Below, piece by piece: positions 27,699 through 37,502 of a stretch of DNA of 64,000 bases (the first letter of the stretch is position 1; each line of letters begins with the position of its first letter). Under the pieces are notes generated by a model. The model did not search any database, had not been told where the DNA came from, and saw only the letters and a program-made list of their open reading frames with translations. Origin of the DNA: Shimia marina (lineage in GTDB: Bacteria; Pseudomonadota; Alphaproteobacteria; Rhodobacterales; Rhodobacteraceae); contig NZ_CYPW01000040.1 of NCBI RefSeq assembly GCF_001458175.1, positions 156,516 through 220,515 of the forward strand. Direction: 5' to 3'. Both the position numbers and the translations under genes were made by a program.

Positions 27699-29339
27699 AT
27701 GCAGGATGTGATCGTCGTGGGCGGTGGCCTTGCCGGTTTGGTCGCGGCACAGGAGGCCGCAAGCCGGGGCAAGCGTGTGTTGCTCTTGGATCAGGAGGGC
27801 AGTCAGAGCCTTGGCGGGCAAGCGTTCTGGAGCCTTGGCGGGCTTTTTATGGTGGACACGCCAGAGCAGCGGCGCATGGGTATTCGAGACACCCATGCGC
27901 TCGCAACCTCAGATTGGATGGGGTCCGCCCAGTTTGATCGGCCCGAAGATGCCAATCCACGTAGGGTGGCCGAGGCTTATCTTGCCTTTGCCGCAGGAGA
28001 AATGCGGCCATGGTTGCACAGCATCGGCATGCGTTGGTTTCCTGTGGTTGGCTGGGCGGAACGTGGCGGCGAGATGGCGCATGGGCATGGCAATTCGGTG
28101 CCGCGGTTTCATGTGACCTGGGGGACAGGACCGGGGGTTGTGGCACCTTTTGAAAGGTTGGTGCGGGCACAGGAAGATGCTGGGCGCATCCGCTTTGGAT
28201 TTCGTCATCGTGTGACCCATCTCATTGTCGAGAATGGCGTGGCCAAAGGGGTTCGGGGCGCAATTCTCGCTGAAGATCAAGCGGATCGGGGGAAATCTAC
28301 CAGCCGTGAGATTGTGGGTGATTTTGAACATCGTGCAGAGGCCATTGTTGTGACCTCTGGCGGCATTGGCGGAGATCATGAGAGGGTGCGTCACTATTGG
28401 CCGGAAGACCGATTGGGCAAGGCGCCAAAGCGCATGGTGGCGGGGGTGCCGGATTATGTCGACGGACAGATGCAGCGTGTGGCTGAAGCAGCAGGCGCAG
28501 GGATCATCAACGGTGACCGGATGTGGCATTACACCGAAGGGGTGGCCAATTGGGATCCGATTTGGCCCAACCACGGCATTCGCATTCTGCCGGGTCCCAG
28601 TTCCATGTGGTTTGACGCATTGGGCACACGGATGGAGGCCCCTTATATGCCGGGTTTTGACAGCCTTGGCACGCTCAAGCGCATTCTCTCCACAGGATAT
28701 GAGCACAGCTGGTTTGTGCTGACGCAGAAGATCATCGAGAAAGAGTTTGCCCTGTCCGGCTCTGAGCAAAATCCGGATCTGACATCTGGCAAATGGCGTG
28801 AGGTGCTTAAGGGGCGTCTGATGTCTAAAGGGGCGCCGGCACCGGTGGAGGCTTTTAAGGCGCATGGTGAAGATTTTGTTGTCGCGGATCGCTTGGAAGA
28901 TCTTGTTGCGGGGATGAATAAGATCACACCTCAAACACCTGTTTCATTTGAAAAAATACGGGATCAGATCGTGGCGCGAGATGCTCAGGTTGACAGTCCC
29001 TATTGCAAAGACGCACAGGTGACGGCGATCCGGGGCGCGCGTAATTATCGTGGGGATCGATTGATCCGAACGGCGAAGCCACATCGCATTCTGGACGCCT
29101 CAAACGGGCCGTTGATAGCGGTGCGCCTCAATATTCTGACACGAAAGTCTTTGGGTGGGTTGCACACGGATGAAACGGGGCAGGTGCTGCGCGCGGATGG
29201 CTCTGTTTTTGAGGGTCTTTTCGCCGCGGGAGAGGTGGCCGGTTTTGGCGGGGGAGGCTATCATGGCTACAATGCGCTGGAAGGTACGTTTCTTGGCGGT
29301 TGCATCTTCTCTGGTCGGGCAGCTGGACGCGCCGTCTAG
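27699..29339 (+). CDS. FAD-binding dehydrogenase
   Basis: A 546-residue flavoprotein of the fumarate-reductase/3-ketosteroid-dehydrogenase type. The N-terminal FAD motif (VVGGGLAGLVAAQEAASRG, residues 5-23) and the C-terminal block with GLFAAGEVAGFGGGGYHGY near residue 500 are visible. The N-terminal sequence aligns best with the subfamily annotated simply as FAD-binding dehydrogenase; no partner electron-transfer gene is next to it. GGGAGGAG stands before the ATG at 27699. The natural substrate is unknown, a steroid or enone being plausible. Confidence 0.88.
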   Translation: MQDVIVVGGGLAGLVAAQEAASRGKRVLLLDQEGSQSLGGQAFWSLGGLFMVDTPEQRRMGIRDTHALATSDWMGSAQFDRPEDANPRRVAEAYLAFAAGEMRPWLHSIGMRWFPVVGWAERGGEMAHGHGNSVPRFHVTWGTGPGVVAPFERLVRAQEDAGRIRFGFRHRVTHLIVENGVAKGVRGAILAEDQADRGKSTSREIVGDFEHRAEAIVVTSGGIGGDHERVRHYWPEDRLGKAPKRMVAGVPDYVDGQMQRVAEAAGAGIINGDRMWHYTEGVANWDPIWPNHGIRILPGPSSMWFDALGTRMEAPYMPGFDSLGTLKRILSTGYEHSWFVLTQKIIEKEFALSGSEQNPDLTSGKWREVLKGRLMSKGAPAPVEAFKAHGEDFVVADRLEDLVAGMNKITPQTPVSFEKIRDQIVARDAQVDSPYCKDAQVTAIRGARNYRGDRLIRTAKPHRILDASNGPLIAVRLNILTRKSLGGLHTDETGQVLRADGSVFEGLFAAGEVAGFGGGGYHGYNALEGTFLGGCIFSGRAAGRAV

Positions 29340-29429
29340 ACAAATTGACATCACAGCGGCGTGAGGCGAGGGAGGTCTAAGTCCTTTTGCCCATTGCCAA
29401 ATCAACGTGCTTGCGGGCAGGATCGGCGC

Positions 29430-30290
29430 ATGACTGATCTGCCTTTGCCCCCCGCTGATGCTGAAGACCGCCGCGCTATTGCTCCGGTGATCTGCTATCC
29501 TAATGAGACGCTGCCACCCCCGCCTTTGGCGCTTTACCGCGCGGCGCGGGAGGGGGCTGTGAAGGTGGATGAGGTGCTTGTGCCTGCGAGGGATGCGCGG
29601 TGTTTTGAAGTCCCAGCAGGTCATTTTTTTCGCATTTCTTCGATGGAAGGACCACAGGTTGGGGATCTGAATCTGTGGCATCGAGATGATCTGAATGAGA
29701 GGTTTTATTCAGGTAAAACAAGAGCTTTGCATGGGACACACATCACAGCGGGAGAGCGGATGTGGAGCAGTTTTCCAACCTTGCGCCCCATGGCCACGCT
29801 GACGGCGGATACGTTAGGCTGGTATGGCATCGATGCATATGGTGGCTCTGTGCATGATGTCATTGGCACGCGCTGTGATCCTTACACGGGCAATCTGCTG
29901 AAGGGGGATCAGTATCACTATTGCTGTCATTCCAACCTGACCCGTGCCTTGGCTGATCATAGTGGCATGTCACTGACAGAGGCGGAGCCCTATGTGCATG
30001 ATGTGCTTAATGTTTTCATGTGCACTGGCTTCACACGCGACACCGGGCAGTACTTCATGAAAGCCAGCCCTGTACGCCCGGGGGACTATCTTGAGGCCTT
30101 TGCAGAGATCCCGCTTCTGGGGGCGCTGAGCGCCTGTCCGGGGGGAGATTGTTCGGCGGAGCACAGTTCGGATACGGCCGCCTGCTATCCGCTTCTGGTG
30201 GAGGTCTTTGCACCAGAAGAGGGCGCACTGGAGGGGTGGGTGTCGCCGACGGTGAATGGCTATGATCGCAGCCATGGACGTGGGGATTAA
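29430..30290 (+). CDS. DUF1989 / urea carboxylase-associated family protein
   Basis: A 286-residue protein matching the DUF1989 family, recognised by VPAGHFFRISSMEGPQVGDL, SGKTRALHG and the later CCHSNLTRAL and VLNVFMCTGF blocks. Conserved His and Cys residues suggest a metal site; family members sit near urea carboxylase or aminomethyltransferase genes, but none is here. The chosen ATG at 29430 avoids an implausible N-terminal extension. It follows the flavoprotein gene by 90 bases on the same strand. Confidence 0.85.
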   Translation: MTDLPLPPADAEDRRAIAPVICYPNETLPPPPLALYRAAREGAVKVDEVLVPARDARCFEVPAGHFFRISSMEGPQVGDLNLWHRDDLNERFYSGKTRALHGTHITAGERMWSSFPTLRPMATLTADTLGWYGIDAYGGSVHDVIGTRCDPYTGNLLKGDQYHYCCHSNLTRALADHSGMSLTEAEPYVHDVLNVFMCTGFTRDTGQYFMKASPVRPGDYLEAFAEIPLLGALSACPGGDCSAEHSSDTAACYPLLVEVFAPEEGALEGWVSPTVNGYDRSHGRGD

Positions 30291-30454
30291 CCTTTTTTCG
30301 CGCTGTCTGTATCGCGTCTGTGATGCGTCGGTATCCCGGAGGTGTCCCAACACCTGTCTGAAACGACGTTAAGAATTCTCACGGGCTGTAACACTGCGCG
30401 GCATTTTCCCTCTGCGAGGGGGAAGCCCGGAGGGCTTTGGACGAGACAAACAGC

Positions 30455-30470
30455 GCGCCCTTCAGGGCGC
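30455..30470 (-). terminator. Terminator of the HNH gene
   Basis: GCGCCC-TTCA-GGGCGC hairpin just beyond the HNH stop, followed on the minus strand by GCTGTTTGT. The 190-base gap between the DUF1989 and HNH stops also contains a second small stem (AAGCCC-GGA-GGGCTT) at 30423-30437, which may serve the opposite strand. Confidence 0.55.
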
Positions 30471-30481
30471 TCCGTTCAGGT

Positions 30482-31069
30482 TCAGACCGCATCCAGTTCC
30501 GCGTCCCAATACAGGTAGTCCATCCAACTTTCATGAAGAAAGTTTGGCGGGAATTTACGCCCCACGTTGCGCAGCTCTTCAGAGCCGGGTTGTCGTGGAG
30601 GTTTGCGTAGTGCCATGCGGGCCTGTTTGAGGCTTTTGGAGCCTTTCCTCAAATTGCAGGGAGAGCAGGCCGCAACCACATTCTCCCAGCTGGTCACGCC
30701 GCCCGCGGCACGGGGCACGACATGGTCAAAGGTCAGATCCCCCCTGGCACCACAATACTGACAACAGAATTCATCCCGCAAAAATAAATTAAAGCGCGTG
30801 AAGGCCACGCGCTTTTGCAGTTTTACATAGTCTTTCAGGACCACGACGGAAGGGATGCGTATTTCAGTTGAGGGGCTGCGCACTACGTGGTCGTATTCAG
30901 CGACAATATCAACACGATCCATGTAGGCGGCTTTGACGGCATCCTGCCAGGGCCAGAGGGAGAGCGGGTAATAAGAGAGTGGGCGGTAATCGGCGTTGAG
31001 TACAAGAGCGGGGTGGTGTTTCAACCCGCCGGGACTTCGTGTGAATTCTGTCCTGAAATCGCCGTCCAT
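30482..31069 (-). CDS. HNH endonuclease-domain protein
   Basis: A 195-residue protein with a Cys-containing HNH fold: CQYCG, the catalytic-like DHVVPRAAGG, and CSPCNLRKGSK. The N-terminal 80 residues (LVLNADYRPLSYYPLSLWPW) are typical of a widespread chromosomal HNH family often annotated as McrA-like, and not of restriction systems. No methyltransferase or toxin partner is adjacent. Possible DNA repair or processing role. Confidence 0.88.
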   Translation of the reverse strand: MDGDFRTEFTRSPGGLKHHPALVLNADYRPLSYYPLSLWPWQDAVKAAYMDRVDIVAEYDHVVRSPSTEIRIPSVVVLKDYVKLQKRVAFTRFNLFLRDEFCCQYCGARGDLTFDHVVPRAAGGVTSWENVVAACSPCNLRKGSKSLKQARMALRKPPRQPGSEELRNVGRKFPPNFLHESWMDYLYWDAELDAV

Positions 31070-31247
31070 GATGGCTCTCCCTTCAAGCGCGAGGCGCGGA
31101 GGATGGCCTCACATATCAATACTATATCTCGTGTTCTAATTCTGGCAAGCCTCACGATATGCGCAATTGGTGCGGATGATGAGGCACGTGCAGGGTGCCA
31201 TTGTGGGATGACGGTTTGATGACAGGTGGGGGCCCAAAAACAAGGCA

Positions 31248-31271
31248 GCCCGCCTCTGGAGGAGGCAGGGC
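31248..31271 (-). terminator. Terminator of the outer-membrane protein gene
   Basis: GCCCGCCTC against GAGGCAGGGC with a small bulge, about 30 bases beyond the stop at 31301, followed on the minus strand by TTGTTTTTGGG. The rest of the 230-base gap up to 31069 holds no gene I can support. Confidence 0.75.
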
Positions 31272-31300
31272 GCAAATATGCGAAAATGCGGACAGGCGCC

Positions 31301-33034
31301 TTAGAAAAGACTGCCCGGATCAAAGCTCTTGGACAGGGTCACGGCAAAACGGGTGTCGTCCTGTGCGATCATGCTGCCGATGCCTTGACGGCCAATGGCA
31401 TTGGTGGCCATGGCATCCACAGAAAACCCTGATTTGCCAAAATGATAGCGGGCGCCGGCGGCCCATGTGGCCTCGTCGTTGTCGCGCCCGATTGGGGTGA
31501 CTTCGGCGATCAGCGCCAGACCATTGTCAAAGGTATAATCCAGCCCCAACCCCAGCCCGACCAGCTCAACAGACCCCCAAGCGGCGATTTTGGGGCTGGC
31601 GGTGAAAGAGAGGCGGTTGGGCATTTCGTAGTTGGCGATCAGGTCCGTATAGAAGACGCCGATTTTGACCGAATTTGAGGTGATCTGGCGGCCATACATC
31701 ATGCGCCCGGCCAGCGAGAAGGCATTGCCGTTGTCCTGATCCATGAAGCGCAGCTTGGGCCCGATCATGTAGTGCACATCGGTGGAGGGGCGGATGTCAT
31801 CAGGGGCGGTATCACTGTCAGAGAACTGTTCAAAATGGACCTGAATTTCCGTGTCGCGGTCCGTGCTGAAGTTCAGAGAGATACCGGCGTTGCTGTCCGA
31901 TCCGCCCCAGATTTCGGTGCGCATATGGCCCGGCTCCAGCGTGGCAGCCGTGCCGAGCGTGAAGCCGTCTTGCTGTGCGTTCAACTGTGCCTGCGTAGGG
32001 GGCAGGGACAGATCCCGGTAGCTTTCATCGTATTTGGAACCCGGCGTGTAAACCAGACGCCCGCCCACCAGAATATGGTCTCCGTCCGGCCAGAAGGTCA
32101 TAATGCTTGTGGCCGGGGTGACACCCCAGCCATTGGTGACATAGCCTTCCAGAGCCACGCGCGGGGTCACATTGTAGCGTCCGCCCACCGTCCAGACCGG
32201 GAGCTTTTCCCATTCACCCTGACTGTTGATGGTGTTGTCGTTGCTGATCGGCGCATCAAGCGTTCCGAAAAGCGCCACACGGTTGTTGGGTTTGAAGGTC
32301 AGCCCCGCCCCCAAAGAGAAGATGGTGCCATAGAAGCGATCCCCGGCGATGTCATTGGGTGCAAGGGTCAGGCTGGGGGTGAGGTGCAACTGTAGCTTGG
32401 AAGAGGCTTTATAGGTGATCGGGGCCTTTACCGCACCCAGAGTGATGCCGGTCTGCTTGTTGAAGAAGCCGCCCCAGATGTCGGATTGCATGGTCAGGAA
32501 GGCTTCGGCAGAGGCCAGTGCGGAAATGGCCCAACGCTCATCCTGATAGAGCTGATACTTGCCCCAGAGCGCCAGTTCGTTGGTTTCCAACTGAGGGATG
32601 CGGTCCGGGCCGACGCCGGGCACGCCGTCGATGGGGCCGCCGATGGGATCGACGTAGTTCTGCAATTGCAGGCCAAGTGTGAACCTGTCGGTGAAGGCAT
32701 AGCTGCCACCGCCGTGATAGACCTGATTGCCAGTGCCTGCGCGGTTGTCCGGGCTGGTCTGGCGGGCACCAACGTTCAACTCAAAGGTGCCGGCGGGATT
32801 GATATTGCCAGTCTCAAATGCGGCGACACGGCCGGGCATGGCATCCAGCGGATTGACGCTTTGGGCCATGGCGGAGGTGCTCAGCATCAGGCTTGTCGCC
32901 AGCGCAAGGCCGGACAGGCCAGACAGAGCGCCTTGTGTACGGGTCGAAATGTGCTGCGCCTGAGAAGAGGGAGACAGGCGGAGACGGACGGGGGGCGTGA
33001 AATCGCTTACAAAATCGCTCACAGTAAATTCCAA
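31301..33034 (-). CDS. Predicted outer-membrane beta-barrel protein
   Basis: A 577-residue protein with a long N-terminal signal region (hydrophobic core ending at STSAMAQS near residue 58). The rest alternates in the manner of amphipathic beta strands with many Gly, Tyr and Phe (YHGGGSYAFTDRFTLGLQLQ, for example) and ends in ...DPGSLF, a terminal Phe being the usual outer-membrane insertion signal. I do not recognise a specific family; it resembles large porin- or transporter-like barrels. It may export or take up hydrophobic compounds, but that is speculation. Confidence 0.7.
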   Translation of the reverse strand: MEFTVSDFVSDFTPPVRLRLSPSSQAQHISTRTQGALSGLSGLALATSLMLSTSAMAQSVNPLDAMPGRVAAFETGNINPAGTFELNVGARQTSPDNRAGTGNQVYHGGGSYAFTDRFTLGLQLQNYVDPIGGPIDGVPGVGPDRIPQLETNELALWGKYQLYQDERWAISALASAEAFLTMQSDIWGGFFNKQTGITLGAVKAPITYKASSKLQLHLTPSLTLAPNDIAGDRFYGTIFSLGAGLTFKPNNRVALFGTLDAPISNDNTINSQGEWEKLPVWTVGGRYNVTPRVALEGYVTNGWGVTPATSIMTFWPDGDHILVGGRLVYTPGSKYDESYRDLSLPPTQAQLNAQQDGFTLGTAATLEPGHMRTEIWGGSDSNAGISLNFSTDRDTEIQVHFEQFSDSDTAPDDIRPSTDVHYMIGPKLRFMDQDNGNAFSLAGRMMYGRQITSNSVKIGVFYTDLIANYEMPNRLSFTASPKIAAWGSVELVGLGLGLDYTFDNGLALIAEVTPIGRDNDEATWAAGARYHFGKSGFSVDAMATNAIGRQGIGSMIAQDDTRFAVTLSKSFDPGSLF

Positions 33035-33134
33035 TGCGTAATAACTAACGAAAGTTTAACGCAGGATGGCAGCGGGCCAAAACAAAACTTAGCCGCGCTG
33101 TGTGAGGATGCTGCTTTTTAGAGCTGCCGTTGCG

Positions 33135-33800
33135 TCAAAGGCCCAATTTGTCGCGCATGAAGGCGAGGGCAACACCGAGACCGTCGGGGGCGATTCCATG
33201 GGCGGTGCCCTTCATGATGTGGGCGTAGACATCTGTGAACCCGGCTTCTTGCAGCGCTTCGGCGGCTTCGGGAAGGGACTGCGGGGGGACCACATCGTCC
33301 TGATCCCCATGGATCAGCAGAATGGGGGGCTTGCTGACAGCTTGGTCTTTAAGCAGCTCTGGTTGCAGCAGGCGACCAGAGAAGGCGACAACACCAGCGA
33401 CAGGATCTTCGCGGCGTGGGGCGATATGCAGGCTCATCATGGTGCCTTGTGAAAACCCGAGCAGCACAACCTGCTCGGGCAGGAGGTCTTCATCGACCAT
33501 GACCGCATCCAGAAAGGCATTGAGATCATCCACGGCGGCCATCAGGCCGCGTTCGCTCTCTTCCTCAGAGGAGCCATCGATCCAGGGGATTGGGAACCAC
33601 TGGCGGCCCATCGGCATGCCGGGGATTTCTTCGGGGGCATCTGGTGACAGAAAGAGCGTGTCTGGCAAGTGCTCGGCCAGTGGATCTGCGAGCCCCAGAA
33701 GATCGGCACCATTGGCGCCATAGCCATGCAGGAAGATCACTGCGGAACGGGTTTCGCCGGAGGCGGGCTCTTTGCGGAGGGTTTGCAATACACGCGTCAT
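33135..33800 (-). CDS. Phospholipase/carboxylesterase family alpha/beta hydrolase
   Basis: A 221-residue alpha/beta hydrolase. The oxyanion region FLHGYGANGADLL, nucleophile elbow GFSQGTMMS (Ser near residue 118), a Asp in HGDQDDVVP and a His in KGTAHGIAPDG form the catalytic triad of the YpfH/carboxylesterase group. Likely cytoplasmic. It is about 120 bases from deoD on the same strand and may share a transcript. Confidence 0.87.
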   Translation of the reverse strand: MTRVLQTLRKEPASGETRSAVIFLHGYGANGADLLGLADPLAEHLPDTLFLSPDAPEEIPGMPMGRQWFPIPWIDGSSEEESERGLMAAVDDLNAFLDAVMVDEDLLPEQVVLLGFSQGTMMSLHIAPRREDPVAGVVAFSGRLLQPELLKDQAVSKPPILLIHGDQDDVVPPQSLPEAAEALQEAGFTDVYAHIMKGTAHGIAPDGLGVALAFMRDKLGL

Positions 33801-33921
33801 GATCTGGCCTTTTGTGAGCTTTGGTCAGAGCGTGTGTGGCACGTCGCGGGGCGCATCGCAAGCGTGACGGTGGGGGGCGACGCAACGATGGCGTCGCCCC
33901 TGCATTGGTGAGGTGAAGGGG

Positions 33922-34626
33922 TCAGGCGAAGGCGGCCTGAAGCGCGATCTCGACCATATCGCCAAAGCTCTTTTCACGATCCTCAGAAGGCAGGGCTTCG
34001 CCGGTGAGCAGGTGGTCAGACACGGTGAGCACCGCCAGTGCGCGGCGGCCATGGCGGGCGGCGAGATTGTAGAGTTCGGCGGCTTCCATTTCGACGCCAA
34101 GAATGCCGTGGCGTGTCATCTGTTCGTTGAGATCCGGGCGCTCGTCATAAAACACATCCGAGCTGTAGATGCCGCCCACATGGGTGGGGGTGCCTTTGGC
34201 GGTGGCCGCATCTGCGGCGGCGCGCAGCAGGCCGTAATCGGCGCAGGGGGCAAAATTGATCTCTTTGAAGATACCGCGCGACGGGGTGGACAGGGAGGTT
34301 GCGGTCATGGCGATGATCACATCGCGCACTTTCACGCTGTCTTGCATGCCACCACAGGAGCCGATGCGGATCAGGGTCTGTGCGCCGTAGTCTTTCATCA
34401 ACTCATTGGCGTAGATGGACAGCGAGGGCATGCCCATGCCAGATCCATGGATGGTGACACGGTTGCCGTTCCACATGCCGGTGAAACCAAGCATGCCGCG
34501 CACTTCATTGACCAGTTTCACGTCGGTCAGAAAGGTCTCGGCCGCCCATTTGGCGCGATAGGGGTCGCCGGGCAGCAACACAGTTTCGGCAATGTCGCCG
34601 GGTTTGGCGCCGATGTGGACGGTCAT
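33922..34626 (-). CDS. deoD: Purine-nucleoside phosphorylase
   Basis: Phosphorolytic cleavage of purine (deoxy)nucleosides. The N-terminus ([20 protein letters not shown]), the phosphate-binding loop and [12 protein letters not shown] and [21 protein letters not shown] blocks are typical of the hexameric bacterial DeoD. 234 residues, usual length. GAAAGGAAATC precedes the ATG. Purine salvage. Confidence 0.95.
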   Translation of the reverse strand: MTVHIGAKPGDIAETVLLPGDPYRAKWAAETFLTDVKLVNEVRGMLGFTGMWNGNRVTIHGSGMGMPSLSIYANELMKDYGAQTLIRIGSCGGMQDSVKVRDVIIAMTATSLSTPSRGIFKEINFAPCADYGLLRAAADAATAKGTPTHVGGIYSSDVFYDERPDLNEQMTRHGILGVEMEAAELYNLAARHGRRALAVLTVSDHLLTGEALPSEDREKSFGDMVEIALQAAFA

Positions 34627-34745
34627 GAGATTTCCTTTCGCTCAGACGGGGACGGCCCTTGGCCGTGAAAAAAGAGGGGTTCACATGACCGCCTTTGCCC
34701 GTGCCCTGCAAGGGAAAAACGTCTGGGTTGACCCCTGAAAATGTG

Positions 34746-34790
34746 AAAGCCGGAGGCGACTGCCACGGTGGGCATCGGCGCTCCGGCTTT
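34746..34790 (-). terminator. Terminator downstream of the H-NS-like gene
   Basis: AAAGCCGGAG against CTCCGGCTTT with a 25-base loop containing smaller base pairing, about 40 bases beyond the H-NS-like stop, followed on the minus strand by TTTCACATTTTC. Confidence 0.7.
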
Positions 34791-34827
34791 GAAAGTCGTG
34801 ATGGCCTAATTGTCAATTGACCAGATT

Positions 34828-35142
34828 TCAGATTTCCATCTGATCTGGTGTCACCCCTGCGGCGAGGGCTTCGTCAAACCATTTTGGCTTGCGGCCTTTG
34901 CCGGTCCAAGTTTTGCTTTTGTCATTGGGGTGTGCATATTTTGGCACGCCTTTCATCAGGCCGCCTTTCTTCTTACCGCTGACATTTGCCAATTCATCCA
35001 GTGAGAAGCCGTATTTTTCTGCGGCTTCTTCAATGGCCTTCAGAGCATCCGATTTGCGCTGCGCTTCTTTTTTCTCGATCTGAATGTCGATTTCTGCGCG
35101 CAAGTCCAAAAGCTCGTCGCGGTTCATTTCGTCCAATTTCAT
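34828..35142 (-). CDS. H-NS family (HvrA-like) DNA-binding protein
   Basis: A 104-residue nucleoid protein. Residues 1-50 form a helical coiled-coil oligomerisation segment and residues 66-88 (PKYAHPNDKSKTWTGKGRKP) are the H-NS DNA-binding loop with the central TWTGKGR. It resembles HvrA of Rhodobacter, a regulator of photosynthesis and nitrogen genes, but without photosynthesis genes here it is more likely a general silencer. It could bind AT-rich islands such as those at 3.1 and 42 kb. Monocistronic between a terminator and ecm. Confidence 0.9.
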   Translation of the reverse strand: MKLDEMNRDELLDLRAEIDIQIEKKEAQRKSDALKAIEEAAEKYGFSLDELANVSGKKKGGLMKGVPKYAHPNDKSKTWTGKGRKPKWFDEALAAGVTPDQMEI

Positions 35143-35317
35143 CCCAAAGTCCTACGAGTTTACCTAGTACTATTTGATGTGGCAGAGGAATTCCCTTTTC
35201 TGCAAGGCAATTCTGGACAATTTGGTAAAATTTTTAGCTTTACACACGGGAAAGTTGAGGGTAAGGAATACCTTACCCTCATAATGTAATCTAAGTGCAT
35301 GATTCTGTGGCTGAATT

Positions 35318-37312
35318 TTATTCAGCCGCTTCCGGTTTTGGGTCTGCCAAGGTCACGATATCCGACATGATCGTGTTCAATTCGAAGTCCTTTGGCGTGT
35401 AAACGCGGGCCACGCCCATGGCTGTCAATTTCTGGGCATCTTCATCAGGAATGATGCCGCCGACAATCACAGGTGTTTCCTGCAGGCCCGCTTTGGACAT
35501 GCGCTCCATCAGGTCTTCAACCAATGGGATATGCGAGCCGGACAGAATAGAAAGTCCGACCACATGCGCGCTGTCTTCGAGGGCTTTGTTCACAATTTCC
35601 TCGGGGGTCAGGCGAATGCCGTCATAGGTGATGTCCATGCCGCAGTCGCGCGCCCGGAAGGCAATTTGTTCTGCGCCATTGGAATGCCCATCCAGACCGG
35701 GCTTGCCAATAACAAATTTCAGGCGGCGGCCGAGCTTGTCTGAGACCGCATTGACCGCATCGCGAATGTCATCAAGTCCTTCGGTCTTGTTGGATGGGGC
35801 GCCGGAGACGCCAGTTGGGCCGCGATATTCGCCGTGAACCACCCGCATCTGTGCCGCCCACTCGCCGGTGGTGACACCCGCCTTGGCGGCGGCGATGGAG
35901 GCAGGCATGACGTTTTTGCCAGAAGCTGCGGCTGCGCGCAGATCTGCGAGGGCACGTTCAACGGCTTTGCTATCGCGGCTGGCGCGCCATTCTTGCAGGC
36001 GGCCAATCTGTTCCTGTTCCACGGCGGGATCCACAACCATGATGCCACCGTCGCCGGTCATCAGTGGGGAGGGCTCGCCCTTCTGGAATTTGTTCACACC
36101 CACAACAATGGTCTCACCCGCCTCAATCCTGTTGAGACGGTCAGCATTGCTGTCCACAAGGCGGGATTTCATATAGTCGATGGCACCGATTGCGCCGCCC
36201 ATGCTGTCGAGGTTTGACAGTTCGCTGCGCGCACCGGCCTTGAGTTCTTCGACCTTGGCATCCACCGCCGGGTTGCCGTCAAACAGATCGTCATATTCCA
36301 GAAGATCGGTTTCAAACGCCATGATCTGCTGCATGCGCATGGACCATTGCTGATCCCAGGGGCGGGGCAGGCCGAGGGCTTCGTTCCACGCTGGAAGCTG
36401 GACCGCGCGGGCACGGGCTTTTTTGGAGAGGGTCACGGCCAGCATCTCGATCAGGATGCGGTAGACGTTGTTTTCCGGCTGCTGTTCGGTCAGGCCAAGG
36501 GAGTTCACCTGCACCCCGTAGCGGAAGCGGCGGGATTTCACATCTGTGACGCCATAGCGTTCCACAAGAATTTCATCCCAGAGATCCACGAAGGCGCGCA
36601 TTTTGCACATCTCAGTGACAAAGCGGATACCGGCATTCACAAAGAAAGAAATCCGGCCGCAGAGACGTGGGAAGTCTTCTTCGGCCACGCGGGGGCGCAA
36701 CGCATCCAGAACCGCGATGGCGGTGGCCAGTGCGAAGGCCAGCTCTTGTTCTGGCGTCGCGCCTGCCTCCTGCAAGTGGTAGGAACAGACGTTCATCGGG
36801 TTCCATTTGGGCACGTTGGTGTAGCAGTATTCTGCCACGTCCGCGATCATCTTCAGGCTGGGCTCTGGCGGGCAGATGTAGGTGCCGCGCGACAGGTATT
36901 CCTTGATGAGGTCGTTTTGCACCGTGCCCTGCAGCTTGGTGACGTCTGCGCCTTGCTCTTCGGCGACAGCGATATAGAGCGACAACAGCCACGGCGCGGT
37001 GGCGTTGATCGTCATGGAGGTGTTCATCTGCTCCAGCGGGATCTGATCAAACAGGGTGCGCATGTCTCCCAAGTGGCACACAGGCACGCCGACTTTGCCC
37101 ACTTCGCCACGGGCCAGAATGTGATCGCTGTCATAGCCGGTCTGTGTGGGCAGGTCGAAAGCCACGGAGAGGCCGGTCTGACCTTTTTCCAGATTGGAGC
37201 GGTACAGCGCGTTGGAGGCTTTGGCCGTTGAGTGGCCCGCATAGGTTCGAATCAACCATGGGCGGTCCTTTTGAGGGCGGTCATCGGGCTGGATTTGCTG
37301 CGTTTGCGACAT
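35318..37312 (-). CDS. ecm: Ethylmalonyl-CoA mutase (adenosylcobalamin-dependent)
   Basis: Rearranges (2R)-ethylmalonyl-CoA to (2S)-methylsuccinyl-CoA in the ethylmalonyl-CoA pathway. 664 residues: an N-terminal methylmalonyl-CoA-mutase-like TIM barrel (IRTYAGHS, FDLPTQTGYDSDH) and a C-terminal B12-binding domain with the DXHXXG motif (GKPGLDGHSNGAEQ) and GLSILSGSH. The single-chain form with a shorter N-terminus separates it from methylmalonyl-CoA mutase, and the closeness to ccr supports Ecm. It needs adenosylcobalamin, for which cobU/cobC-like genes lie at 63.1-64.0 kb. Confidence 0.93.
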   Translation of the reverse strand: MSQTQQIQPDDRPQKDRPWLIRTYAGHSTAKASNALYRSNLEKGQTGLSVAFDLPTQTGYDSDHILARGEVGKVGVPVCHLGDMRTLFDQIPLEQMNTSMTINATAPWLLSLYIAVAEEQGADVTKLQGTVQNDLIKEYLSRGTYICPPEPSLKMIADVAEYCYTNVPKWNPMNVCSYHLQEAGATPEQELAFALATAIAVLDALRPRVAEEDFPRLCGRISFFVNAGIRFVTEMCKMRAFVDLWDEILVERYGVTDVKSRRFRYGVQVNSLGLTEQQPENNVYRILIEMLAVTLSKKARARAVQLPAWNEALGLPRPWDQQWSMRMQQIMAFETDLLEYDDLFDGNPAVDAKVEELKAGARSELSNLDSMGGAIGAIDYMKSRLVDSNADRLNRIEAGETIVVGVNKFQKGEPSPLMTGDGGIMVVDPAVEQEQIGRLQEWRASRDSKAVERALADLRAAAASGKNVMPASIAAAKAGVTTGEWAAQMRVVHGEYRGPTGVSGAPSNKTEGLDDIRDAVNAVSDKLGRRLKFVIGKPGLDGHSNGAEQIAFRARDCGMDITYDGIRLTPEEIVNKALEDSAHVVGLSILSGSHIPLVEDLMERMSKAGLQETPVIVGGIIPDEDAQKLTAMGVARVYTPKDFELNTIMSDIVTLADPKPEAAE

Positions 37313-37371
37313 GGATCGTCCCTTTTCTGGAGGGGCCTGGCTGGCTTGGTAATAATCTTGCGTTGGAGCGT

Positions 37372-37400
37372 ATGTATGCGAAAGATCATATGCAAGTCAA
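37372..37400 (-). promoter_or_regulatory. Candidate sigma-70 promoter of ecm
   Basis: On the minus strand TTGACT, 17 bases of spacer and ATACAT, about 60-90 bases before the ecm start. This is close to the -35/-10 consensus with ideal spacing. I found no repeated operator around it. Confidence 0.5.
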
Positions 37401-37502
37401 TTCGCTGCGTCGCGGCAAATACGTTCCGTCATAGCGAGATTGATGAGAGGGGCATTTGAGTTTGATGTTTACCTCCCCCGGCGCAATTGACAGAGTCCCG
37501 CC

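Noticed and set aside
31103..31219. 38-codon frame with a signal-peptide-like start
   Set aside because: The ribosome-site-like GGAGG abuts the ATG with no spacing and the peptide ends in an unconvincing CHCGMTV; not supported as a gene.
37240..37256. GGTTCGAATC, a tRNA T-loop-like string
   Set aside because: It lies within the ecm coding sequence (IRTYAGHS) and no cloverleaf can be formed around it.
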